A DNA stretch of 64,000 nucleotides, taken from positions 1,860,001-1,924,000 of the forward strand of contig NZ_CAWLFA010000001.1 of NCBI RefSeq assembly GCF_963860125.1, given 5' to 3'. Under the pieces are notes generated by a model. The model was not told the origin of the DNA, did no database searches, and saw only the letters and a program-made list of their open reading frames with translations. This DNA comes from Picosynechococcus sp. PCC 7002. GTDB lineage: Bacteria > Cyanobacteriota > Cyanobacteriia > Cyanobacteriales > MRBY01. Positions 16,632-24,636 of this stretch are shown piece by piece. Made by a program: the position numbers and the translations under genes. Each line of letters begins with the position of its first letter. Position 1 is the first letter of the stretch.

Positions 16632-17405
16632 GTGACTGAGCATTTTTCTGATCCAAAGAATTCTCCAGAAGATATGAATTGGGTAGATTTAGATTCCCAA
16701 GCATCCCAACCCCCAAGCTCCTCCCTGACCCAGGTCAATAACCCAGATATTATTGCTCCACCCGCCCCCACCTCAGCGACAAGACATCGTAAAACCTTGG
16801 TGGTGGTCGAAACTGCTTTTTTAGCCAGCACCGCCAGCTTAATTTGGCTGATTAACTATTACTTTCCCATTGGGCCACTACTACGGCTATTTTTTCCGTT
16901 GCCCATTGCCTTGGTCTATTTGCGTTGGGGTTCCCGGGCGGCGTGGATGTCAACCCTCGTCTCTAGCTTGCTATTGTCGATTTTGATGGGGCCGACCCGT
17001 AGCATTATTTACACCATTCCCTATGGCCTGATTGGTGTGCAGTTGGGGTGGATGTGGCGACGCCAGGTGTCTTGGTATTGGTCGGTCACCCTGGGGACAA
17101 TTTTGGGCACCCTCGGCTTTTTCTTTCGGGTGTGGCTATTGTCATTACTGCTCGGCGAAGACCTGTGGGTTTATGTAATCTCGCAAATTTCGGAGATGGC
17201 GGATTGGCTCTTTCTCAAGCTGGGCCTGTTGACCCAACCGAGTTTACTGGTGATTCAGCTTTTGGCCCTGGTCATGCTGACTATTAATAGTGTGTTATAC
17301 CTATTCGTGGTGCATCTGGTGGCATTGTTGATGTTGGATCGTTTAGGAAATTCGATTCCGCGTCCGCCCCACTGGGTTCAGGTGTTAATTGAGTATGAAG
17401 AATAG
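16632..17405 (+). CDS. DUF2232 family membrane protein
   Basis: A 257-residue protein with a Pro/Ser-rich soluble N-terminus of about 55 residues and then roughly seven hydrophobic segments (VVVETAFLASTASLIWLI near 57, LRLFFPLPIALVYLRWG near 84, and others to about 240). The pattern fits the DUF2232/YybS-like family, related to ECF-type membrane components; no substrate is known. The start is a GTG at 16632, since no upstream ATG fits; an ATG at 16674 is possible. The gene is packed between the CRP gene (9 bases) and vte4 (11 bases), so an operon is likely. Confidence 0.7.
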   Translation: MTEHFSDPKNSPEDMNWVDLDSQASQPPSSSLTQVNNPDIIAPPAPTSATRHRKTLVVVETAFLASTASLIWLINYYFPIGPLLRLFFPLPIALVYLRWGSRAAWMSTLVSSLLLSILMGPTRSIIYTIPYGLIGVQLGWMWRRQVSWYWSVTLGTILGTLGFFFRVWLLSLLLGEDLWVYVISQISEMADWLFLKLGLLTQPSLLVIQLLALVMLTINSVLYLFVVHLVALLMLDRLGNSIPRPPHWVQVLIEYEE

Positions 17406-17416
17406 GCTTAAGGTTT

Positions 17417-18274
17417 ATGGGAGCGCAACTGTATCAGCAAATCCGCGAATTTTATGATGCGTCTAGTCCCCTCTGGGAATCGATCTGGGGTGAACACATG
17501 CACCACGGTTTCTATGGACTAGGGGGCACAGAACGACTCAATCGTCGGCAGGCACAAATTGAATTAATTGAAGAATTTCTGGCCTGGGGCAAAGTCGAAC
17601 AAGTTGGAAATTTTGTCGATGTGGGCTGTGGTATTGGCGGCAGTACCCTCTATTTGGCTGATAAGTTTAATGCGCAGGGCGTTGGGATTACCCTCTCTCC
17701 GGTACAGGCCAATCGGGCGATCGCCAGGGCAACGGAACAGAATTTACAGGATCAGGTTGAGTTTAAAGTGGCCGATGCGTTGAATATGCCCTTTCGAGAT
17801 GGGGAATTTGACCTCGTCTGGACCCTCGAAAGTGGTGAACATATGCCCAACAAGCGGCAGTTTCTCCAGGAATGCACAAGAGTACTCAAGCCGGGTGGCA
17901 AGTTATTAATGGCGACTTGGTGTCATCGACCAACGGATTCGGTAGCGGGCACCCTCACCCCTGCCGAGCAAAAGCACCTTGAAGATCTGTATCGGATTTA
18001 CTGCTTGCCCTATGTGATTTCGTTGCCAGATTATCAGGCGATCGCCACCGAATGTGGTTTAGAAAATATTGAGACAGCAGATTGGTCTACCGCCGTGGCT
18101 CCCTTCTGGGATCAAGTGATCGATTCTGCCCTCACCCCAGAAGCAGTTTTTGGCATTCTCAAAGCAGGCTGGCAAACTCTGCAAGGGGCATTGGCCTTAG
18201 ACTTGATGAAAAGCGGTTTTCGGCGGGGTTTAATTCGCTATGGTCTACTCCAGGCCACGAAACCAAAAGCATAA
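17417..18274 (+). CDS. vte4: Gamma-tocopherol methyltransferase
   Basis: The 285-residue enzyme converts gamma-tocopherol to alpha-tocopherol with SAM. It begins QQIREFYDASSPLWESIWGE then HMHHGFYG, which is characteristic of the family and of Synechocystis Slr0089. Motif I is FVDVGCGIGGSTLYLADKF near residue 71. LVWTLESGEHMPNKRQFLQE near 133 and LLMATWCHRPTDS near 163 are also family signatures. The YCLPYVISLPDYQAIA segment near 192 matches as well. No N-terminal transit extension is present, as expected in a cyanobacterium. It is third in a run with the CRP and DUF2232 genes. Confidence 0.88.
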   Translation: MGAQLYQQIREFYDASSPLWESIWGEHMHHGFYGLGGTERLNRRQAQIELIEEFLAWGKVEQVGNFVDVGCGIGGSTLYLADKFNAQGVGITLSPVQANRAIARATEQNLQDQVEFKVADALNMPFRDGEFDLVWTLESGEHMPNKRQFLQECTRVLKPGGKLLMATWCHRPTDSVAGTLTPAEQKHLEDLYRIYCLPYVISLPDYQAIATECGLENIETADWSTAVAPFWDQVIDSALTPEAVFGILKAGWQTLQGALALDLMKSGFRRGLIRYGLLQATKPKA

Positions 18275-18329
18275 ATTCCCATGGGCTCAATTTACCGCGT
18301 TTGGTCTATATTCTTCAGGAGATCTTGAG

Positions 18330-18893
18330 ATGGTTCAAACTCCCTTAAAACAATTAACGCTCCCAGAATTCCTCTCATTACCCGAAACAAAACCAGCGGG
18401 GGAGTATATCAATGGCCAAATCATCCAAAAACCAATGCCCCAAGGAAAGCATAGTTCCATTCAAACAGAGTTGGCCTCAACAATTAACTTGAAGTTGAGA
18501 TCTTCAAAAATAGCAAGAGCCTTTTCTGAACTGCGCTGTACCTTTGGCGATCGCTCTACAGTCCCTGATATTTCTGTGTTTACTTGGGCAAGAATTGTAC
18601 GGGATGAAAATGGTGAGATTGCTAATGCTTTCCAGCTTGCTCCTGATTGGACAATTGAAATTCTATCGCCGGATCAAAGTCAAACGAAAGTCACGAAAAA
18701 TATCTTGCACTGTCTCGATCATGGCACTGAAATGGGGTGGTTAATTGATCCTGCCGAAAGAACAATTTTTGTATATCAACCCAAACAGCAAACATTGGTT
18801 TTTGATGGGCCAACTCAGCAAATTGCTATGCCATCTTTTGCCCAGGCAATCCAGTTAACGGTCGAAGATATTTTTAGGTGGCTTTTGGAATAA
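18330..18893 (+). CDS. Uma2 family (DUF820) putative nuclease
   Basis: The 187-residue protein matches the Uma2 family of PD-(D/E)XK-like proteins that is greatly expanded in cyanobacteria: GEYINGQIIQKPMPQGKHSS near residue 25, VPDISVF near 77, LAPDWTIEILSPDQSQTKV near 105 and LIDPAERTIFVYQP near 141. D79 (PDIS) and E113 (IEIL) are the presumed metal ligands. Biological function is unproven. I chose the ATG at 18330 (MVQTPLKQ); an in-frame start at 18240 would overlap vte4 and add unrelated residues. Confidence 0.85.
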   Translation: MVQTPLKQLTLPEFLSLPETKPAGEYINGQIIQKPMPQGKHSSIQTELASTINLKLRSSKIARAFSELRCTFGDRSTVPDISVFTWARIVRDENGEIANAFQLAPDWTIEILSPDQSQTKVTKNILHCLDHGTEMGWLIDPAERTIFVYQPKQQTLVFDGPTQQIAMPSFAQAIQLTVEDIFRWLLE

Positions 18894-18994
18894 ATCCGGT
18901 AATTTGTTAAAAAATCAAGGCTGATTGCTTGGTTCAGGTGATCAGCTAAAAAGTAGTCTTTTCAAAGCAGCATTCAAGGCGCGATATTATTCCC

Positions 18995-20239
18995 TTACTG
19001 GGGCGATCGCCGCCAAGGTACTTCCCACCAAAAAAACCTCAAGGCGAAGATCCCCGCTAGCAACTGGAACCCGCCAAAAATCCCCAAGGCCCAGGCAAAG
19101 CCCCAGGTGAGCAGCTTTCCGAATAGCAAACTACCGATCCCAAACCCTGTAAAGAGAGTAAAGACCTTGAGACCCATGGTTTGACCGAGGTTGTCGTCGT
19201 CCCCCAAGTCCGTGACAATACCCACAAAAAGCGGTTGGGTCAAATCATAGCCAATGGACAAAATGACCACGGCCACCGTGGTCATCCAAGGGGTAATCGG
19301 TAAGATCATCACCAGACCCGACAGGGCCGCCATCACCAGACCTGCCGGCACTAACCAGCGTCGTCCCCAACGATCTACCGCTTTGCCAATCCAAGCACTC
19401 AGCAATAAGCCCGGCACCCCATAACCCAAAATGGTTAAACCAATATTCAAGGGACTCATGGTAAAGCGTTCCGAGAGATAAAGGCCCAACCAAGTAAAGA
19501 CCCCTGCATGGTAAATCCCATTCCACAGGACATAGGCATAGGTGCGCTGACCCCGAAAGCTACGGAGCACCTGCCAGTATCCCCGGAAGATTTGCTGGAT
19601 CGAAGGAGGAGATTCCTGGGGGGCTTCGTCAAACAGTGCACCATAGGGTTGCAGTCGCCACAGCACTAAACCAGCGGCGATCGCCGTGCCGATAAACAAA
19701 GTCCGCCAGCCAATAAACGGCTCTAGGATTGCGCCCCCAGCAGAACCCGCAGCCATCCCTCCTTCCATTGCCGCAAAGATTAAACCCAACATTGCGCCCC
19801 GACGCTCAAAGGGAAACAGATCTCCAATTAGAGCAAAGGTCATTGGAATAATGCCACTGGCCCCAATGCCCGTTAATAGTCGCCAAGTAGCTAATTGGGA
19901 CAGATTTTGGGATGTCGCTGTTAACCCGGTACAAATTACAAAAATAATCAGTGCAACTCGAATAATTGCCCAACGACCAAAACGATCCGAGAGAATGCCA
20001 TAAAAAAGAGCCATGACAGCGTAGGACAGCATATAAATCGGCACAATAAAGCCAATTTCCTGGACAGAAACGCCAAAAATCTCCGATAAACGGGGAATTA
20101 AGGGCGCAATCATGTAACCCTGTAAAAAAATCAAGCCCGCCGCCACAGCCAATAAATAAAATAAATTGCCATGACTTTTTAGCCGCAAATTCTGATCTGC
20201 GGGCTCTGTGTGACGCTGAACGTTGGCCTGTTTTTTCAT
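18995..20239 (-). CDS. Major facilitator superfamily transporter
   Basis: A 414-residue protein with twelve hydrophobic segments and the MFS motif A variant GILSDRFGRWAIIR after helix 2, echoed by GKAVDRWGRRWLVP after helix 8. The short N-terminus is polar. The sequence looks like a drug-proton antiporter or export-type MFS protein; the substrate cannot be read from it. Its promoter region carries a Fur-like box and a 16-bp palindrome, so iron-linked control, and hence a siderophore or metal-related role, is a possible inference only. Confidence 0.85.
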   Translation of the reverse strand: MKKQANVQRHTEPADQNLRLKSHGNLFYLLAVAAGLIFLQGYMIAPLIPRLSEIFGVSVQEIGFIVPIYMLSYAVMALFYGILSDRFGRWAIIRVALIIFVICTGLTATSQNLSQLATWRLLTGIGASGIIPMTFALIGDLFPFERRGAMLGLIFAAMEGGMAAGSAGGAILEPFIGWRTLFIGTAIAAGLVLWRLQPYGALFDEAPQESPPSIQQIFRGYWQVLRSFRGQRTYAYVLWNGIYHAGVFTWLGLYLSERFTMSPLNIGLTILGYGVPGLLLSAWIGKAVDRWGRRWLVPAGLVMAALSGLVMILPITPWMTTVAVVILSIGYDLTQPLFVGIVTDLGDDDNLGQTMGLKVFTLFTGFGIGSLLFGKLLTWGFAWALGIFGGFQLLAGIFALRFFWWEVPWRRSPQ

Positions 20240-20252
20240 GAAGAATTAAAAA

Positions 20253-20268
20253 GTTAGGAATTCCTAAC
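20253..20268. promoter_or_regulatory. 16-bp perfect palindrome before the MFS gene
   Basis: GTTAGGAATTCCTAAC is a perfect inverted repeat lying 14-29 bases upstream of the MFS transporter start codon. In that place it would block transcription or ribosome access if bound, or fold in the leader RNA. No known regulator consensus is matched with confidence. Confidence 0.6.
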
Positions 20269-20377
20269 AATATCCTAAGGGATGCTCTGGCCTAGAATAA
20301 TCTTCTTAATTGCTCAAAACAGACCCAAAAAGCTTAAAACACAATGGTTTCTACCTTTAAATACATTTTTCAACAGA

Positions 20378-20397
20378 ATTTATAATCACTCTCATTA
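20378..20397 (-). promoter_or_regulatory. Fur-box-like sequence upstream of the MFS gene
   Basis: On the minus strand the sequence reads AATGAGAGTGATTATAAATT. The consensus Fur box consists of NATWAT-type hexamers (core AATGATAATCATT), and this matches at most positions in the AATGAG-GTGATTAT portion. It lies about 140 bases upstream of the MFS start, in its only intergenic region. Iron-dependent repression by Fur is therefore plausible but untested. Confidence 0.4.
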
Positions 20398-20459
20398 ACA
20401 ATTGCAATCTTTGGGTTGATTTCATCACCGCCAACAGCACTTTTTTTTGGGAAGGTACC

Positions 20460-20864
20460 TTAAAAATTTGTGGCGATCGCCTGGACCGGACAAGCGGGTA
20501 AACACTGTTCGCAAACCACACATTTTTGGCGGGTAAATTTTAGTCGAAACGTTTGGGGATCTAGCGATAATGCTCCCGTCGGACAAACCCCTGTACAGAG
20601 ACCACAATCCACACAAATATCTTCGTTAATCACAATTTCTTTGCTCGCGAGGGAAACTAAAATCCCCTTGCCTTTCATCCATTCCAAGGCCATCTCAATG
20701 GCATCAATATCCCCCTGGAGTTCCACCACCAACTTGCCCACCTGGTTTGGAGCGACCTGGGCGCGGATGATATTCGCCGCAATATTAAAATCCTTTGCCA
20801 AGCGATAGGTGACGGGCATTTGCACCGTGTCCTGGGGAAATGTCAGAGTCACTCGTTTTTTCAT
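20460..20864 (-). CDS. NIL domain plus 2[4Fe-4S] ferredoxin protein
   Basis: The 134-residue protein has an N-terminal NIL domain (residues 1 to about 72; VTLTFPQDTVQMPVTYRLAK), a fold otherwise found at the C-terminus of methionine ABC-transporter ATPases. A bacterial ferredoxin domain follows: CVDCGLCTGVCPTGA and CVVCEQCLPACPVQA supply all eight cysteines for two [4Fe-4S] clusters. The protein is common in cyanobacteria but its electron partner and ligand are unknown. A 15-bp palindrome lies 30 bases before its start. Confidence 0.88.
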   Translation of the reverse strand: MKKRVTLTFPQDTVQMPVTYRLAKDFNIAANIIRAQVAPNQVGKLVVELQGDIDAIEMALEWMKGKGILVSLASKEIVINEDICVDCGLCTGVCPTGALSLDPQTFRLKFTRQKCVVCEQCLPACPVQAIATNF

Positions 20865-20893
20865 CTTAAAAATTCCCCTCGAATCTCACTTCT

Positions 20894-20908
20894 CTAGAAT
20901 CATTCTAG
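20894..20908. promoter_or_regulatory. 15-bp palindrome before the NIL-ferredoxin gene
   Basis: CTAGAAT-C-ATTCTAG is a perfect 7-1-7 inverted repeat, 30-44 bases upstream of the NIL-ferredoxin start on the minus strand, where an operator over or just before the -10 region would lie. The cognate regulator is unknown. Confidence 0.5.
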
Positions 20909-21121
20909 TGCGGCTTTCTCACCCATGGGGACTGGCGCGATTAAGGCTCAAGTTTGGCAAAAAAAGTAAATTGTGTGTTCCCAATGAGAAAGGCGAGCAA
21001 TATCTGAAGAAAGCCGTCCGTTGCCATGATGAGATGATGGGGAATTCAATTATCTTGGTTGGTAATTTGCGGGATCTGTAGAAGTTTCAGGATGATTACA
21101 CAGATCCATCCGCAACTCTGT

Positions 21122-21748
21122 TTAATCGATGGCTTCTGCTTCAGCCGACTCCGAATTTTCAGGCGCTTCAGTTTCTGGAGCATCGAACGTTGCAAAGGCA
21201 GAGGCAAATTCTTCTAACATCACCTGTTGGGTAATTTCTATCATGGCTGGGGCTAGCTGCTCACTAAAGAGGGCTGTGGAGCGTTCTGTAAGTTCTGGAA
21301 AAGTTGCGGCAGTCTTTTGTCCGGTGGGTGTTTTATAGAAGGTGATTAAATCTTGGAGTTCGGCTTCGGTGAAATATTCGTGATAGAGCTTGAAGTCGAT
21401 ATCCCGCTGGAGGGCAACGAAATCAATTCTGTCTTGCATCAGGGTATAAATGCGGTCGGTGATGCGGGTGACACTTTCTTGGATAGCGGCCAGGGTTTCG
21501 GGATCTGTTTCTTCACCCAAAAAGCCATCGCCCATGGTGGTGGATTGAGCTTGGATCTGTTGCAGCATCAAGTCCAAAATCTGGGTCGCGTTTTCATCCC
21601 GGAAAGTTAAGGTGCGGAGTTCATTGATCAGGGCAGTTTTGGTTTCGCTTGGGGGTTCCGTTTCAGCAAAGACAAGGCTCGGATTTACGCTAATGGCAAA
21701 GGCGATCGCCGCCGTAGCCCAGAGAGATTTAAGAAACTTCAGGTTCAT
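21122..21748 (-). CDS. DUF2059 family exported protein
   Basis: The 208-residue protein has a signal peptide (MNLKFLKSLWATAAIAFAIS, cleavage probably after VFAET-like residues near 29). A DUF2059-like helical domain follows: DFKLYHEYFTEAELQDLITF and YKTPTGQKTAATFPELTERS near residues 117-156 match the conserved region with its Y-K-T-P-x-G-Q motif. The C-terminus is acidic and low in complexity (ENSESAEAEAID). Its role is unknown. It is transcribed alone, downstream of the rbc operon terminator. Confidence 0.78.
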   Translation of the reverse strand: MNLKFLKSLWATAAIAFAISVNPSLVFAETEPPSETKTALINELRTLTFRDENATQILDLMLQQIQAQSTTMGDGFLGEETDPETLAAIQESVTRITDRIYTLMQDRIDFVALQRDIDFKLYHEYFTEAELQDLITFYKTPTGQKTAATFPELTERSTALFSEQLAPAMIEITQQVMLEEFASAFATFDAPETEAPENSESAEAEAID

Positions 21749-21832
21749 TTTGAAATTGATGGGTGAATAACGTTAAGACAAAATCACTACCATGGCGTTG
21801 ATGGGGGATTTCGACTAATTTTAGACGTAAAC

Positions 21833-21862
21833 AAAAAATGCGACCGTCCTAAGGCGATCGCA
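21833..21862 (-). terminator. Rho-independent terminator of the rbcLXS operon
   Basis: On the minus strand TGCGATCG-CC pairs with GG-A-CGGTCGCA around a TTA loop, with a bulged A, and is followed by TTTTTTG. It lies about 50 bases after the rbcS stop, which is where the operon should end. The HIP1 octamer forms part of the stem. Confidence 0.75.
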
Positions 21863-21909
21863 TTCCGCATGATTCAAATTAAATTCAGGTCACAAAAACC
21901 AACAAAACC

Positions 21910-22245
21910 TTAGTAACGGGTTTGGTTGGGCTTGTAAACGATGAAGCTAACGGTTTGGCACTGCTTGATGTTGTCGAAACCAACAACACGGATGTAGCAG
22001 TCAGAATATTCACTACGGCACTCACGCACTTCGTTGAGTACTTCTTGAGCAGAGCTTGCGTTGAAAAGGGGCAGCTTCCACAGTGTCCAGTGGTGGAGTT
22101 CAGGAGTCGGATCTTTTTCGAACTCGATACCAGGAATATAGCCTTGATCCATCATGTACTGGACTTGGCGAGCGATTTGCTGGTCGCTGAGGGGGGGCAA
22201 GTAAGAAAGAGTTTCGTAACGCTTTTCTTTAGGTAAAGTTTTCAT
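21910..22245 (-). CDS. rbcS: RuBisCO small subunit
   Basis: The 111-residue protein begins [20 protein letters not shown], with [20 protein letters not shown] and [19 protein letters not shown] following, all typical of form IB small subunits. RbcS completes the L8S8 holoenzyme and its fold is mimicked by the SSUL modules of CcmM, encoded nearby. GAGG lies before the start codon. It is the last gene of the rbcL-rbcX-rbcS operon, 30 bases after rbcX, and is followed by a strong terminator. Confidence 0.97.
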
Positions 22246-22275
22246 TGATTTATGTCCTCTTTATCGGATCAAAGT

Positions 22276-22680
22276 TTATTCAGAATCTTCTGAAGTATCA
22301 GACTCACCAGGGTTAGGTTCAGTCTGATCAGTTGATGAAGAATCAACTTGAGTTAAACGCTCTAATAAAGAACGGCGATGGTTTCCATTGGACTGCTTGA
22401 TTTGGCTGAGGACCATTTCTGGCAAAAACTCCAGAACTCCTTCCGCAAGGTTTTCTCGCACCGTCAGGATTCTGAGGACGAGCTCTTTGTTTTCTAGCAT
22501 CATCGCTTCGAGGTAAAGATCACTTTCCTGAATTGGATGACGTTTAGAGAACTCTCCTAGCCAAATCGCCTGTCCAGGATTGGTTTCACTAAGCTGCTGA
22601 CTAATTAGACGCACCGCTTGGTAGGTCAAATAGCTTTGCAAAGTGATGGCCGTTTCCTTCGCAACTTTTTTAAACTCCAT
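22276..22680 (-). CDS. rbcX: RuBisCO assembly chaperone RbcX
   Basis: The 134-residue all-helical protein has the RbcX core: VAKETAITLQSYLTYQAVRL and NPGQAIWLGEFSKRHPIQES then DLYLEAMMLENKELVLRILT. Dimeric RbcX grips the C-terminal tail of RbcL (the EIKFEF peptide, which is present at the RbcL end here) and promotes L8 core assembly. The Ser/Thr/Glu-rich tail after residue 110 is variable in the family. The gene lies between rbcL (68 bases) and rbcS (30 bases), the usual cyanobacterial order. Confidence 0.97.
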   Translation of the reverse strand: MEFKKVAKETAITLQSYLTYQAVRLISQQLSETNPGQAIWLGEFSKRHPIQESDLYLEAMMLENKELVLRILTVRENLAEGVLEFLPEMVLSQIKQSNGNHRRSLLERLTQVDSSSTDQTEPNPGESDTSEDSE

Positions 22681-22748
22681 GGGAGGAAATCATCAGTGAA
22701 TAGGTAGATTGTGACAAACTTCCCCATCCACTGATGCTCATCAGGAGC

Positions 22749-24164
22749 TTAGAGAGTGTCAACGGTATCGAATTCGAACTTGATTTCCTTCCACAGGTCG
22801 AGGGCGGCTGCCAATTCAGGCGACCACTTACCTGCTTCACGGAGGACATCATTACCTTCACGGGCCAGGCTGCGACCTTCGTTACGAGCTTGAACACAAG
22901 CTTCCAGAGCAACACGGTTTGCAGTTGCACCAGGTGCGTTACCCCAGGGGTGACCGAGGGTACCACCACCAAACTGGAGGCAGGAATCGTCGCCGAAGAT
23001 TTCAACGAGGGCAGGCATGTGCCATACGTGGATACCACCGGAAGCCACAGGCATGGTGCCGGGGAGAGAAGCGTAGTCTTGGGTGAAGAATACACCGCGA
23101 GAACGATCTTCTTCAACGTAGTCTTCACGCATCAGGTCTACGAAACCGAGGGTGGCGGCGCGATCGCCTTCGAGCTTACCAACAACCGTACCGGAGTGGA
23201 GGTGGTCACCACCAGAGAGGCGGAGACACTTAGCGAGAACGCGGAAGTGAATACCGTGGTTCTTCTGACGGTCGATTACCGCGTGCATTGCCCGGTGGAT
23301 GTGGAGCAGAACGCCGTTATCACGACACCACTTCGCAAGGGTAGTATTCGCAGTGAAACCACCAGTTAAGAAGTCGTGCATGATGATGGGAGTGCCGATT
23401 TCCTTAGCGAATTCAGCCCGCTTGAGCATTTCTTCGCAAGTGCCAGCGGTGACGTTAAGGTAGTGACCCTTAACTTCGTTGGTTTCAGCTTGGGATTTTT
23501 CGATAGCTTCTTGAACGAACAGGAAGCGATCGCGCCAACGCATGAAAGGCTGAGAGTTGATGTTTTCGTCATCTTTGGTGAAGTCAAGACCACCACGGAG
23601 ACATTCATAAACCGCACGACCGTAGTTCTTCGCAGACAGACCGAGCTTCGGCTTAATCGTACAACCGAGGAGAGGACGACCATACTTGTTGAGGAGGTCA
23701 CGCTCTACAGTGATCCCGTGGGGAGGCCCTTGGTAAGTTTTGATTAACGCAACGGGGAAGCGGATATCTTCGAGGCGCAGGGCACGCAGCGCTTTAAAAC
23801 CGAATACGTTACCAACCAAGGAAGTCAAAACGTTGGTTACAGAACCTTCTTCAAACAGATCGAGGGGGTAAGCAACGAAACAGAAATATTGGTTGTCTTC
23901 ACCGGGAACGGGTTCAACATTGTAGCAACGACCCTTGTAGCGGTCGAGGTCAGTTAAACCATCGGTCCATACAGTGGTCCAAGTACCGGTAGAAGATTCA
24001 GCCGCAACAGCCGCAGCACATTCTTCGGGGGGGACTCCAGGTTGGGGAGTCATCCGGAAACAAGCGAGTAAGTCGGTATCTTTCGGGGTGTAATCGGGGG
24101 TGTAGTAAGTCAGGCGGTAGTCCTGTACACCGGCATTAAACCCAGCAGATTTGGTCTGAACCAT
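22749..24164 (-). CDS. rbcL: RuBisCO large subunit, form IB
   Basis: The 471-residue enzyme fixes CO2 onto ribulose bisphosphate. Visible landmarks are YYTPDYTPKDTDLLACFR near residue 20, GCTIKPKLGLSAKNYGR near 168, the carbamylated-lysine and metal motif GGLDFTKDDE near 192, loop 6 GTVVGKLEGDR near 328, and the C-terminal EIKFEF used by RbcX. I chose the ATG at 24164 (MVQTKSAG) because GGAGG lies 8 bases upstream; a longer form beginning at 24182 would start before the ribosome binding site. The gene leads rbcLXS and follows ccmN by 472 bases. Confidence 0.98.
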   Translation of the reverse strand: MVQTKSAGFNAGVQDYRLTYYTPDYTPKDTDLLACFRMTPQPGVPPEECAAAVAAESSTGTWTTVWTDGLTDLDRYKGRCYNVEPVPGEDNQYFCFVAYPLDLFEEGSVTNVLTSLVGNVFGFKALRALRLEDIRFPVALIKTYQGPPHGITVERDLLNKYGRPLLGCTIKPKLGLSAKNYGRAVYECLRGGLDFTKDDENINSQPFMRWRDRFLFVQEAIEKSQAETNEVKGHYLNVTAGTCEEMLKRAEFAKEIGTPIIMHDFLTGGFTANTTLAKWCRDNGVLLHIHRAMHAVIDRQKNHGIHFRVLAKCLRLSGGDHLHSGTVVGKLEGDRAATLGFVDLMREDYVEEDRSRGVFFTQDYASLPGTMPVASGGIHVWHMPALVEIFGDDSCLQFGGGTLGHPWGNAPGATANRVALEACVQARNEGRSLAREGNDVLREAGKWSPELAAALDLWKEIKFEFDTVDTL

Positions 24165-24636
24165 GCGGTTTTCCTCCAGCAAAAATGCTTATCTTTAACA
24201 GACAAATACCAGTAACGGTATTGTTGGTCGAAAACTTCAAAAATCTTACGTTGGCAAAACTGCTTTTTAAAATTCTGAAGATTCAAGTCTTATGACTTTC
24301 TTTAATCTGTGGGATATGTTACCACAGCCTCGACTTATTTTTATCTTTTAGCAACAAAAAAAGATTGCTTTTGTTTTTTGGGCTGATTAGCATTTCTAAT
24401 GCTGTTTGATGGGCCTATTTTACCCTTACAAAAATACCTAAAAAAGCCATAAAATCCCGCTCGAATTCAGCCATGCTACCTAATGAGACATTGGGCTAAA
24501 ACCGTTTTCTGTCGGGATCTTTAGAGAGGGAAAGCGTTCAAATGAGATGAATTAAGTATTTATGTTTCTCAACAATCTCCTTTAAGAACTTTAAACATTT
24601 AATTTTCACTCAAGCAATCATGAAAGTTTTGTGGGG
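24165..24636 (-). promoter_or_regulatory. rbcL promoter and leader region
   Basis: No gene is visible in these 472 AT-rich bases between ccmN and rbcL. The length, an RbcR-type operator and an inverted repeat CTGTGG-N9-CCACAG (24307-24327) suggest that rbcLXS has its own promoter in addition to any read-through from the ccm operon. The inverted repeat would lie in or at the beginning of the rbcL leader. On the minus strand an A/T-rich stretch (GATAAAAAT) lies between the operator and the inverted repeat and may hold the -10 region. Confidence 0.6.
24386..24400. promoter_or_regulatory. RbcR-type LysR operator upstream of rbcL
   Basis: ATTAG-CATTT-CTAAT matches exactly the ATTA(G/A)-N5-(C/T)TAAT motif described for the cyanobacterial RuBisCO regulator RbcR. 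An overlapping repeat AGCATT-TCT-AATGCT makes the centre a longer palindrome. It lies 222 bases upstream of the rbcL start codon. Activation of rbcLXS by RbcR is the natural inference; the rbcR gene is not in this window. Confidence 0.72.

Noticed and set aside
20809..21081. 90-codon plus-strand frame between the NIL-ferredoxin and DUF2059 genes
   Set aside because: It starts inside the ferredoxin gene, contains the promoter palindrome and has no ribosome binding site or family features.
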